Origin: an uncultured Fibrobacterota bacterium
Lineage (GTDB): Bacteria > Fibrobacterota > Chitinivibrionia > Chitinivibrionales > CAIOZP01
Length of the DNA stretch: 5,427 nucleotides
NCBI GenBank assembly: GCA_903862805.1
Contig: CAIOZP010000395.1
Span: 1-5,427 of the forward strand
Direction of reading: 5' to 3'
This document shows positions 1 through 5,427 of the stretch, in pieces. The notes below the pieces were generated by a model. The model was not told where the DNA came from. It saw only the letters and a list, made by a program, of their open reading frames with translations, and did not search any database. The position numbers and the translations under genes are program-made. Positions within the stretch are counted from its first letter, which is position 1, and every line of letters begins with the position of its first letter.

Positions 1-600
1 CAGATAAACCTCGTAGCCGAGCTCGCCGGTATAGCCGGTACGGCTCACGGTGACTTCGGTTCCATTCCACGAATTTTTCATGAAGGTATAGAACTTGAGG
101 CTGGTTATCGGTTCTGCGAGAAGGCTGTTCACGATCTTCGCAGAAAGCGGGCCCTGAATATCGAGCTTTGCAGTTTCGTCGGAAATGTCGCGGGCGCTGG
201 TCTGTGCGGAAACGTGGGCGCTCAGCCATGCGAAATCGTTGAGGCGGGTCGAGGCATTCACGACCATCATGAACCTGTCGGCGCCGAGGCGATAGACCAC
301 CATGTCGTCGATCGTTCCGCCTTTGTCGTTGCAGATATATCCGTAGCGGCAACTTCCGACAGGCAGACTTGCGACCGGACAAGTAAGCAATGCCTCAAGA
401 TCGGCTTGGGCGTTGTCGCCCTCAAAAATGAATTCGCCCATGTGGCAGGTATCGAAAACTCCACATGCCGAGCGCACGGCTTCGTGTTCCTTGACTATTC
501 CCTCGTATTGAATCGGCATATCGAATCCGCCGAAGGGGGCCATCTTGGCATTAAGCTTCAGATGAGCATTGTGGAGCGCGGTAAAAATCAGATTTTCCAT
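1..600 (-). CDS. gcvT: Glycine cleavage system T-protein (aminomethyltransferase), N-terminal 200 residues, cut by window edge
   Basis: The T-protein takes the aminomethyl group carried on lipoyl GcvH, transfers its one-carbon unit to tetrahydrofolate and releases ammonia, in the cytosol, as part of the glycine cleavage complex. My translation from 600 downward is open to base 1. It shows the family's N-terminal pattern: FGGFDMPIQY (23-32, compare FAGWEMPVQY), VFDTCHMGEF (48-57), GGTIDDMVVYRL (94-105, with the Asp pair 98-99 in the folate-site region), VVNAS (113-117), LDIQGP (146-151) and SRTGYTGELGYE (186-197). The usual length is about 360 residues, so the C-terminal 40% is outside the window. 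The ATG is supported by GAGGA seven bases upstream and by family alignment. YgfZ or sarcosine-oxidase relatives share the fold but would not match all these motifs so closely. Five cysteines (46, 52, 74, 84, 90) are a mild peculiarity. Whether gcvH and gcvP follow cannot be seen. Confidence 0.95.
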   Translation of the reverse strand, partial: MENLIFTALHNAHLKLNAKMAPFGGFDMPIQYEGIVKEHEAVRSACGVFDTCHMGEFIFEGDNAQADLEALLTCPVASLPVGSCRYGYICNDKGGTIDDMVVYRLGADRFMMVVNASTRLNDFAWLSAHVSAQTSARDISDETAKLDIQGPLSAKIVNSLLAEPITSLKFYTFMKNSWNGTEVTVSRTGYTGELGYEVYL

Positions 601-607
601 CAAGTTT

Positions 608-612
608 TCCTC
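608..612 (-). promoter_or_regulatory. Ribosome binding site of gcvT
   Basis: GAGGA on the minus strand lies seven bases before the ATG at 600. This fixes the gcvT start, which also matches where the family alignment begins. Confidence 0.75.
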
Positions 613-630
613 ATAATAAATCAGTTACGA

Positions 631-660
631 AAGATACTTTTCGCAGAGGACGACTGGCAA
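631..660 (-). promoter_or_regulatory. Possible sigma-70-type promoter of gcvT
   Basis: On the minus strand TTGCCA (655-660, five of six matches to TTGACA) is followed after 18 bases by TATCTT (631-636, four of six matches to TATAAT). Transcription would start near 624 and give a leader of about 25 nt containing the Shine-Dalgarno sequence. The -35 hexamer overlaps the palindrome at 656-667. This is motif matching only, and the sigma-factor preference of this organism is unknown. Confidence 0.4.
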
Positions 661-667
661 TATTGCC
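656..667. promoter_or_regulatory. Perfect 12-bp palindrome, possible operator
   Basis: GGCAATATTGCC is a perfect 12-bp palindrome in the 104-bp gap between the kinase stop and the gcvT start. Five of its bases overlap the proposed gcvT -35 hexamer, where a dimeric repressor would act. It lacks a T-run and its stem is short, so it is not a convincing terminator for the kinase gene. The operator role is inferred. Confidence 0.3.
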
Positions 668-704
668 GAGGCGAGTTGTGTATATGGCCCAACAAAAATC
701 CGTA

Positions 705-2606
705 TCAGTTGTGGTGATTGCCCAGATGTGTTTCAAGCATCTTCTCGACTTCGCTTTTGCGGTACGGTTTGCCAAGGCTTGCGGTAAAACCGTAGGCCTG
801 CGGATTTTTCATTATCGGATCATCGGCATAACCGCTCACAATGAACACCGGAATATCGGCGTCGAGTTTTCTTATTTCGGCAACGGCATCTTTGCCACCC
901 ATTCCACCGATTACTGTGAGATCGAAGATCATGGCTGCGATTTTGCGACCAGCCATAACTTCGCTTTGATAGAAGTTTACTGCTTCCTGACCTCCGGTCC
1001 GGCATTCTACGGTGTAGCCTAACGATGCGAGTATCCGTTTGATCGTTTCGCGAATCACGACCTCGTCGTCCATTACCAGAATGGTTCCGCTACCGCTATG
1101 GCTGGTCAAAACCGCTTCTGCGATTGACAAGTGCGCCTCGATTGTAGCCGGCAGAAGTATATGAAAGGTACTTCCCTTGCCGGATTCGGATTCGACCTGG
1201 ATGCTTCCGCCGTGTCGCGTCACAATCGAATAGCAGGTGGACAAACCGAGTCCGTGACCGGTTGCCTTCGTCGTATAGAAAGGATCGAAGATTCGGGCGA
1301 TGGATTCCCTCGGTATTCCTACACCGTTATCCTTTACAGATATTTGGACATAATCTCCCGCGCCAAGAGAGGCGTGATTTTTTTCACCTATTGAAATATT
1401 ACGGGCAAGGATTTCGACATTTCCGCCGCCAGACATCGCCTGCTTCGCGTTGATAACTATGTTGTCGATAACCTGCGCGATCTGGTTTTTGTCGATGTTG
1501 CAGGGCCGCAGATCATTCGCAATTTCAAATCTGCATGAGACGTTCGATCCGCTCAGCGCGAACTGCACGGTCTCCTGAATGAACGGTATCAGCGGCGTGA
1601 TTTTCTGCAAGGGGGCGCCGCCTTTTGCGAATGTCAGAAGCTGCTGGGTAAGTCCGCGAACCCGATCCATGACGTTCATTGCATTCGAGAGATACAGCAG
1701 TGCCTTTTCATTTTTTATCTCGGCCATCGCAAGATCGATATAACTGAAAATCCCGCCCATGAGATTGTTGAAATCGTGCGCGATTCCACCGGCAAGAACG
1801 CCAAGCGAATCGAGCTTCTGAATATTGCGAAGCGCCTCTTCCGTCTGTTTGAGCTCGGTAATATTGCGGGTTGTACTGATGATATGAGGAACACCATCAA
1901 GTTCGATTACTGCCGCCGACATCAGTCCGGCAATACGCCTTCCACTTTTTGAGCAAAACATCGCTTCGAGATTTTCGACAAATCCGTGAGCCTTCAGACC
2001 TGTGACGAGCCGTTGCCGGTCTTCGGGTTTTTGCCACACATTCAGTTCGATGGAAGTCTTACCTATTGCATCTTCTTCGGTGTATTCCATGACCTGAGTG
2101 AAGCCTCGGTTGATGGAAACGTACATCCCATCAGAAAGGCGATTGATGTTTATCGAATCGGGACTGGTCTGAAAAGCCTTGCGAAATTTCTCTTCACTAT
2201 TCTTGAGTGCCTGAGCAGCCTGCTTACGATCGGTGATGTCACGATAAGTTGATTGATATGTTCCATCGGGCATCATCTTGGATCGCATCTCGATATCGAC
2301 CAGTGACCCGTCGGGGCGAACGAATGTCCGTTCATTGATGACTATCTCGCCCTTCTGCAGCAAATCGAACCTTAGCGGGCTTTTTGAAAGACTTTCCGGT
2401 GTAAACGGCAGCGTTCCAACATGCGTTCCAACGATTTTTTCTTTCGGCAGACCGATGATATTGCACATGCACTGATTGGCATCGGTGATGATTCCTTCGT
2501 GCGAGCCGAGAAGAATTCCGTCAACGGCGAGTTCGAGAAGTGTGCGGTAACGGGTTTCGCTTTCATTCAAGGATGATTCCAAGAGGAACTCACCTGCGTT
2601 TTTCAT
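705..2606 (-). CDS. Soluble PAS-PAS hybrid sensor histidine kinase with C-terminal receiver domain
   Basis: This 633-residue protein should sense a cytosolic signal, autophosphorylate on histidine and pass the phosphate to its own receiver. Domains in order: PAS 1 (about 17-127, closing with YRDITDRK at 121-128); PAS 2 (about 137-255, closing with TTRNITELK at 245-253); HisKA dimerisation helix with the H-box GGIAHDFNN (273-281), so His277 is the predicted phosphorylation site; and the ATPase domain with N-box Asn382/Asn386, G1 box DNGVGI (426-431), F box IFDPFYTTK (439-447) and G2 box GHGLGLS (450-456). The receiver (about 508-628) has the acidic pair Asp513-Asp514, phosphoacceptor Asp562, Ser591 and Lys613, so all key residues are present. 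No membrane segment or signal peptide is visible. The ATG follows GGAGGA closely. There is no DNA-binding or other output domain, and no partner regulator in the window. The ligand is unknown. Confidence 0.93.
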   Translation of the reverse strand: MKNAGEFLLESSLNESETRYRTLLELAVDGILLGSHEGIITDANQCMCNIIGLPKEKIVGTHVGTLPFTPESLSKSPLRFDLLQKGEIVINERTFVRPDGSLVDIEMRSKMMPDGTYQSTYRDITDRKQAAQALKNSEEKFRKAFQTSPDSININRLSDGMYVSINRGFTQVMEYTEEDAIGKTSIELNVWQKPEDRQRLVTGLKAHGFVENLEAMFCSKSGRRIAGLMSAAVIELDGVPHIISTTRNITELKQTEEALRNIQKLDSLGVLAGGIAHDFNNLMGGIFSYIDLAMAEIKNEKALLYLSNAMNVMDRVRGLTQQLLTFAKGGAPLQKITPLIPFIQETVQFALSGSNVSCRFEIANDLRPCNIDKNQIAQVIDNIVINAKQAMSGGGNVEILARNISIGEKNHASLGAGDYVQISVKDNGVGIPRESIARIFDPFYTTKATGHGLGLSTCYSIVTRHGGSIQVESESGKGSTFHILLPATIEAHLSIAEAVLTSHSGSGTILVMDDEVVIRETIKRILASLGYTVECRTGGQEAVNFYQSEVMAGRKIAAMIFDLTVIGGMGGKDAVAEIRKLDADIPVFIVSGYADDPIMKNPQAYGFTASLGKPYRKSEVEKMLETHLGNHHN

Positions 2607-2609
2607 TGT

Positions 2610-2615
2610 TCCTCC
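2610..2615 (-). promoter_or_regulatory. Ribosome binding site of the hybrid kinase gene
   Basis: GGAGGA on the minus strand ends three bases before the ATG at 2606. The spacing is short, but the match to the anti-Shine-Dalgarno sequence is strong and supports this start. Confidence 0.7.
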
Positions 2616-2653
2616 GGCTTATTTCACCAGTGTACGCCATCTCAGCGCACCTG

Positions 2654-2683
2654 AATATACGGAATATTCTGGGCGGTGTACAA
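2654..2683 (-). promoter_or_regulatory. Weak candidate promoter for the kinase gene
   Basis: On the minus strand TATATT (2654-2659, five of six matches to TATAAT) lies 18 bases after TTGTAC (2678-2683, only the TTG matches well). The -35 part overlaps the T-tract of the kup terminator. A start near 2647 would give a leader of about 40 nt. It is listed because the upstream terminator implies the kinase needs its own promoter. The sequence match alone is weak. Confidence 0.25.
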
Positions 2684-2720
2684 AAATCCGGTTGCGGCAA
2701 CAATCTGCCGCAGCCGGATT
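2682..2720 (-). terminator. Rho-independent terminator of kup
   Basis: Read on the minus strand, four bases after the kup stop there is a 15-position inverted repeat: AATCCGGCTGCGGCA (2720 to 2706), loop GATTGT, then TGCCGCAACCGGATT (2699 to 2685), running into TTTTT. There is one internal C-A mismatch (2713 opposite 2692) with seven base pairs on each side. No T-run follows in the plus direction, so it acts for kup only. It should largely separate kup from the kinase gene. Confidence 0.85.
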
Positions 2721-2795
2721 CCGATCATAATTCTATCTGTGCGCCAAGCTCGACAACGCGGTTCGGCGGCAGATGGAAATATCCGGTTGCGGCAA
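2686..2795 (-). repeat. 15-nt exact direct repeat linking the kup coding end and the kup terminator
   Basis: ATCCGGTTGCGGCAA (plus-strand sense) occurs at 2686-2700, in the 3' arm of the kup terminator, and again at 2781-2795, inside the last codons of kup, where it helps encode the FAATGY segment (605-610). A near-complementary copy is the other terminator arm (2706-2720). The middle arm could therefore pair with either flanking copy. The feature span covers both copies and the bases between them. Confidence 0.8.
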
Positions 2796-4608
2796 ACGCA
2801 TTGTGGGACATGAAGTGAAACAGCCGCTTGCGCCAGAGCATCATGCCACGCTTCTTTGTTGACACCACGAGTGCTTCGCGACCGAGAAAGTAGGTCGTGC
2901 GCGACGGATCAAACGGTACCCCTTTTTTATCAAGCGAAGCAAGAGCCGACGGGATATTGGGCGTTTCGCTGAAGCCGAAGTTGAAACAAACGCTAAAAAT
3001 CCCGTCACCGTAGTCTATGATTTTGGTTCGGTCAGCTTCGGCGACATATGGCACATCAGCTGTCAAAACCGATGCGACGATGGTAGTTTCGTGCAGAACG
3101 CGGTTGTGCTTGAGGTTGTGCAGCAGCGCTCCGGGCGTTCCCTTCGGGTTGCCGGTGAGAAAGACCGCCGTTCCAAACGCACGATATGGCATATCAAGTT
3201 TGATGCTCGAAACGAAATCGTCCATCGAGATGGAACGCTCCATAATCAATCGCCGCAGAATTCCCCTTCCGTCAATCCATGTGCGCATCAGCACAAAGAT
3301 CATGACGGCAACAAGCACCACAATCCAACCGCCAGATGCGATCTTGAGCATGTTCGAACTGAAGAACGCCAGATCAATTACAAGAAAAAGAAGCGAGGTC
3401 GGAACAAGTACCCAGAAGGAAACTTTCCAGATTTTTCTCGCGACCCAGATCGTGAGACAAGTGGTAATGACCATTGTTGCGGAGACCGCGATTCCGTAAG
3501 CCGAGGCAAGCTTTGCAGATTCCTTGAACGACAGGATCAGCGCAGCGGTTCCGACGGCGAGCATCATATTGACGAACGGAACATAGACCTGACCAATCGC
3601 ATCGGGCGAGGTGTGGCGGATCTGGATACGCGGCCAGAACCCGAGCTGCACCGACTGCCGTGCCAGCGAAAATGCTCCCGAAATCACCGCCTGCGATGCG
3701 ATGATCGTCGCGGCTGTCGCAATAATGATCGCCGGATAAATCGCAAACGATGGAACCGTGCGATAGAAAAGATTTTCAACAGCATTTGGATTGACAAGAA
3801 GACAGGCTCCCTGACCGGCGTAGTTAAGCACCAGCGCAGGCAGAACAAACCGGAACCAAGCTTGCTTCACCGGCGTCGCACCGAAATGTCCCATGTCGGC
3901 ATAAAGAACCTCGGCACCTGTCACCGAAAGAAATACCGCGCCAAGAACCGTCACCGACGATAATCCGTGCGAAACGAAAAACCGCATCGCCCATAAAGGA
4001 TTAAGCGCGAAAAGGATTTGCGGAGCCTTGGCAATTCCGATTATGCCGAGAAGGGCAAGCACGAAAAACCAAAGTACCAGAACCGGCCCGAAAAGGCGCC
4101 CAACCTTTTCGGTTCCGCGTGACTGAATCGCAAAAAGGCCCATGAGTATTCCAAGCGAAATCGGCATTACCATTTTGTCAAGTGCAGGAGATACAAGATG
4201 TACGCCCTCGATCGCCGAAAGGACCGAAATCGCCGGAGTGATTATTCCGTCGCTGTAGAGCAACGCGGCACCGAGTATTCCAAGCACGCCAAAGATGGCC
4301 GTGCGCTTTGCGCTCATGTTTTTTTGCGAATGCATCACCCGCGTTACCAACGCAAGAATTCCGCCTTCTCCGCGGTTGTCGGCGCGCATAACAATCAACA
4401 CATACTTGACCGCAACAATTAGGAAAATCGTCCAAAGCATAAGGGAGACAATTCCGAGAACAGTGCTTTGATCGGGCCGCAGATGGTACTCCGGCGCGAA
4501 GCACTGCTGAAGTGCGTAGAGTGGTGAGGTTCCGATGTCGCCGAATACGACACCGAGTGCAGCAAGCATCAGGCCTGCTTTGCGTTTACTACCGCCATCG
4601 TCTGACAT
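2725..4608 (-). CDS. kup: Kup-family low-affinity potassium uptake protein
   Basis: Kup proteins import K+ across the inner membrane, coupled to protons. The 627-residue length is close to that of E. coli Kup. Family signatures are present throughout: VVFGDIGTSPLYAL (20-33), DNRGEGGILAL (77-87), LLYSDGIITPAISVLSAIEG (116-135), SVTGAEVLYADMGHFG (228-243) and ISGAFSLARQSVQLGFWPR (309-327). Asp24, Asp120 and Glu233 fall at acidic sites considered important in this family. About twelve hydrophobic segments can be counted between residues 12 and 441. A soluble C-terminal domain of about 180 residues follows, containing the typical VFLTGNP and HNLKHNRVLHE segments. The ATG at 4608 follows AGGA by six bases. 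The gene appears monocistronic: a terminator lies just behind it and the next gene upstream is divergent. I see no truncation or frameshift. Confidence 0.96.
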   Translation of the reverse strand: MSDDGGSKRKAGLMLAALGVVFGDIGTSPLYALQQCFAPEYHLRPDQSTVLGIVSLMLWTIFLIVAVKYVLIVMRADNRGEGGILALVTRVMHSQKNMSAKRTAIFGVLGILGAALLYSDGIITPAISVLSAIEGVHLVSPALDKMVMPISLGILMGLFAIQSRGTEKVGRLFGPVLVLWFFVLALLGIIGIAKAPQILFALNPLWAMRFFVSHGLSSVTVLGAVFLSVTGAEVLYADMGHFGATPVKQAWFRFVLPALVLNYAGQGACLLVNPNAVENLFYRTVPSFAIYPAIIIATAATIIASQAVISGAFSLARQSVQLGFWPRIQIRHTSPDAIGQVYVPFVNMMLAVGTAALILSFKESAKLASAYGIAVSATMVITTCLTIWVARKIWKVSFWVLVPTSLLFLVIDLAFFSSNMLKIASGGWIVVLVAVMIFVLMRTWIDGRGILRRLIMERSISMDDFVSSIKLDMPYRAFGTAVFLTGNPKGTPGALLHNLKHNRVLHETTIVASVLTADVPYVAEADRTKIIDYGDGIFSVCFNFGFSETPNIPSALASLDKKGVPFDPSRTTYFLGREALVVSTKKRGMMLWRKRLFHFMSHNAFAATGYFHLPPNRVVELGAQIEL

Positions 4609-4614
4609 GGCAAG

Positions 4615-4618
4615 TCCT
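4615..4618 (-). promoter_or_regulatory. Ribosome binding site of kup
   Basis: AGGA (within AAAGGA) on the minus strand stands six bases before the kup ATG, normal spacing, and supports the start at 4608. Confidence 0.65.
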
Positions 4619-4655
4619 TTCAGAGAAATTGAGTTTCTGTTTTTTCAAAGACAAA

Positions 4656-4684
4656 AATAAAGATAAAGACAGAAGAAAAGGCAA
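4656..4684 (-). promoter_or_regulatory. Weak candidate promoter of kup
   Basis: On the minus strand TTGCCT (4679-4684, four of six matches) and TTTATT (4656-4661, four of six matches) are spaced by 17 bases in a pyrimidine-rich tract. A start near 4649 would give a leader of about 40 nt and would leave the G+C-rich hairpin island outside the kup transcript. The tract is low in complexity, so chance matches are likely. Confidence 0.22.
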
Positions 4685-4740
4685 AATATTTTGGGCATTT
4701 CCCTACGGCGTGTTTTGCTTATTCCGCTTCATAATCAAAA

Positions 4741-4830
4741 TCCACCTCTGGGCCGGCGTTTTCCTCCAGTCCCTGCTAACGCATTCCAGAACGAAAACCC
4801 CATCACTGGGCGGGAGCCCTTCCGTTCTTA
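4741..4830. other. G+C-rich island with two adjacent hairpins; possible structured RNA or dispersed repeat
   Basis: Two inverted repeats lie five bases apart. The first has arms GCGTT (4756-4760) and AACGC (4778-4782) around a 17-nt loop. The second has arms AGAACG (4788-4793) and CGTTCT (4823-4828), enclosing an inner GGGC/GCCC hairpin (4808-4811 and 4816-4819) with a GGGA loop. On the plus strand the second is followed by TTATTTT. The A+T-rich flanks make the island stand out as RNA genes or short repeats often do. Strand and function are unknown, and I matched it to no family. Confidence 0.35.
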
Positions 4831-4875
4831 TTTTCCTCTATCTTATCGTTATGAGAACTAACCTTGAAGAGAAAC

Positions 4876-4909
4876 AAAATACTGCTGTCTTACCGTAAAC
4901 CGGTATTTT
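4876..4909. other. Nine-base-pair inverted repeat upstream of the radical SAM gene
   Basis: AAAATACTG (4876-4884) can pair with CGGTATTTT (4901-4909) across a 16-nt loop, with one G-T wobble. An alternative shorter hairpin uses TACCG (4891-4895) and CGGTA (4901-4905). The structure ends about 78 bp before the plus-strand start codon and upstream of the proposed promoter, so an operator or a hairpin for an upstream transcript are both possible. It is too A+T-rich to be a strong terminator. Confidence 0.3.
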
Positions 4910-4957
4910 ATCGCATGCCCTATTGGGAAGATTTATCTTAACCGAACATGCAATAAT

Positions 4958-4963
4958 TATAAT
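4958..4963 (+). promoter_or_regulatory. Candidate -10 element of the radical SAM gene
   Basis: An exact TATAAT lies in a run of almost pure A and T. No good -35 hexamer stands at 16-18 bases; TTAACC (4938-4943) is 14 bases away, which is too close. A start near 4970 would leave a leader of fewer than 20 nt. In such A+T-rich DNA the hexamer could arise by chance. Confidence 0.35.
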
Positions 4964-4987
4964 AATATTAAAAGCGACAAACAATTT

Positions 4988-5427
4988 ATGTATAAAATAA
5001 CACTTTTAGGCCTACCATTTGTTTTCTCGAAAAGTGAGCAGAAATATTTCTCCCAGCGTCTCGGCTTGCTCTATATAGCGGCAGCACTTCGGGAAATGGG
5101 ACATGAGGTTACGATAATAGATTCTTTTTACGAAGGACGAGATACCGTAACCAAAATTTCCAATAACCTTCTGAAAATCGGTCTTGCAGATAGCGAGATA
5201 GCTAAACGCATTCCTGTTGATACTGATTTGATAGGTATTTCTGTGCCGTTTTCACATTCGGCACAAATTGCTCATTCTGTAATTTCTGCATTAAAGAAAA
5301 CACACGCAAAATCAACCATCGTAATGGGTGGAGTTTATCCAAGTTCACAACCATTAGCGGCAGCAAAATCTGAAGCAGATTATCTTGTGCTTGGCGAAGG
5401 CGAAGAAACTCTTTGCAAACTTATTGA
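4988..5427 (+). CDS. Probable B12-binding radical SAM protein, N-terminal 146 residues, cut by window edge
   Basis: The reading frame is open from the ATG at 4988 to the window end (146 codons plus two bases). The part seen looks like the cobalamin-binding domain that precedes the radical SAM barrel in BchE-like and related enzymes: GLLYIAAALREMGHEVTIID (26-45), DLIGISVPF (80-88), MGGVYPSS (113-120) and DYLVLGEGEE (131-140). This matches the family pattern of strand-loop-helix units ending in a GEGE motif. No DxHxxG cobalamin-ligand motif is present, as in many members. The iron-sulfur CxxxCxxC motif would lie beyond the edge, so radical SAM chemistry is inferred. The substrate cannot be told; relatives act in tetrapyrrole, lipid, antibiotic and surface-glycan pathways. 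No Shine-Dalgarno sequence is visible, unlike the three neighbours. No in-frame ATG lies upstream back to 4922, and the family alignment begins near this Met. Base composition is A+T-rich, hinting at a different origin. Confidence 0.8.
   Translation, partial: MYKITLLGLPFVFSKSEQKYFSQRLGLLYIAAALREMGHEVTIIDSFYEGRDTVTKISNNLLKIGLADSEIAKRIPVDTDLIGISVPFSHSAQIAHSVISALKKTHAKSTIVMGGVYPSSQPLAAAKSEADYLVLGEGEETLCKLI

Larger units (their letters stand above)
4609..4987. other. 379-bp divergent intergenic region between kup and the radical SAM gene
   Basis: No convincing gene lies here. From kup outward it holds the kup ribosome binding site, a low-complexity tract that is purine-rich on the plus strand (about 4647-4685), a G+C-rich island with two hairpins (4741-4830), a third hairpin (4876-4909), and a very A+T-rich segment (4952-4973) with an exact TATAAT. 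By my count 4621-4740 is about 33% G+C, 4741-4830 about 59% and 4831-4980 about 32%. I looked for cobalamin, c-di-AMP and other riboswitch hallmarks and for tRNA, and recognised none. Confidence 0.7.

Noticed and set aside
1..600. Alternative reading of the left gene as YgfZ or a dimethylglycine dehydrogenase-type folate protein
   Set aside because: The start at a stand-alone N-terminus and the full series of GcvT motifs fit the T-protein better. YgfZ lacks several of them.
680..704. Terminator for the kinase gene just after its stop
   Set aside because: A T-run (CGGATTTTTGT on the minus strand, an 11-bp match to the kup terminator tail) follows the stop, but no stable stem precedes it. The match is short enough to be chance or a decayed terminator.
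214..1022. Two plus-strand open frames (214-717 and 663-1022) across gcvT and the kinase end
   Set aside because: Both lie antisense to genes with clear family motifs and show no motif of their own.
3091..3963. 290-codon plus-strand open frame antisense to kup
   Set aside because: The product is extremely rich in Arg, Lys and His with no domain, typical of the antisense shadow of a membrane-protein gene.
4621..4646. Small hairpin followed by a T-run on the plus strand, terminator-like
   Set aside because: The stem is only about five base pairs with bulges, and no plus-strand gene lies upstream for it to end.
4512..4898. 128-codon plus-strand open frame spanning the kup start and much of the intergenic gap
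   Set aside because: Its first third is antisense to the N-terminus of kup, a certain gene. The rest crosses low-complexity and hairpin DNA. No ribosome binding site and no recognisable domain.
4609..4987. Cobalamin or c-di-AMP (ydaO-type) riboswitch in the divergent gap
   Set aside because: A B12-type enzyme gene and kup make both attractive, and CACTGGGCGGGAGCCC recalls part of a cobalamin riboswitch. However, the conserved B12 box (CCAGGAAACCTGCC-like) and the ydaO core and 3' end are absent on both strands.

Overview
The window carries four protein genes and reads as ordinary chromosomal DNA of a Gram-negative-type bacterium up to about position 4610. Beyond that it changes character. 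Three genes are on the minus strand, read right to left: a Kup-family potassium transporter (4608 to 2725), a soluble PAS-PAS hybrid histidine kinase (2606 to 705), and the first 200 codons of the glycine-cleavage T-protein gene gcvT (600 to beyond base 1). All three have clear Shine-Dalgarno sequences (AGGA, GGAGGA, GAGGA), and their DNA is close to half G+C where I counted. The fourth gene is on the plus strand, starts at 4988 and runs off the right edge. It encodes the N-terminal cobalamin-binding-like half of what is probably a B12-binding radical SAM enzyme. Its DNA is clearly richer in A+T (about 40% G+C by my count) and it has no visible Shine-Dalgarno sequence.

The host cannot be named from this window. 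The kinase architecture and Kup are common in Deltaproteobacteria, Lentisphaerae/Kiritimatiellota-like PVC bacteria and related groups. A PVC or deltaproteobacterial-type host is my guess only.

The minus-strand genes probably do not form one tight operon. kup ends in a good intrinsic terminator (2682-2720, minus strand). The kinase follows after 118 bp with a possible promoter, and gcvT follows after 104 bp with its own plausible promoter overlapping a perfect 12-bp palindrome. There is no obvious metabolic link between potassium uptake, the kinase and glycine cleavage. The kinase ends in a receiver domain, and no output regulator or phosphotransfer protein lies in the window.

The least explained part is the 379-bp divergent gap 4609-4987. 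It is A+T-rich (about one third G+C) except for a roughly 90-bp island (4741-4830, about 59% G+C) that can fold into two adjacent hairpins. A third hairpin lies at 4876-4909, and an exact TATAAT precedes the plus-strand gene. I could not assign the island to any riboswitch or RNA family I know. A second curiosity is a 15-nt exact repeat shared by the kup terminator arm and the end of the kup coding sequence. I see no CRISPR array, tRNA, rRNA, insertion sequence or clearly new defence or mobile system.
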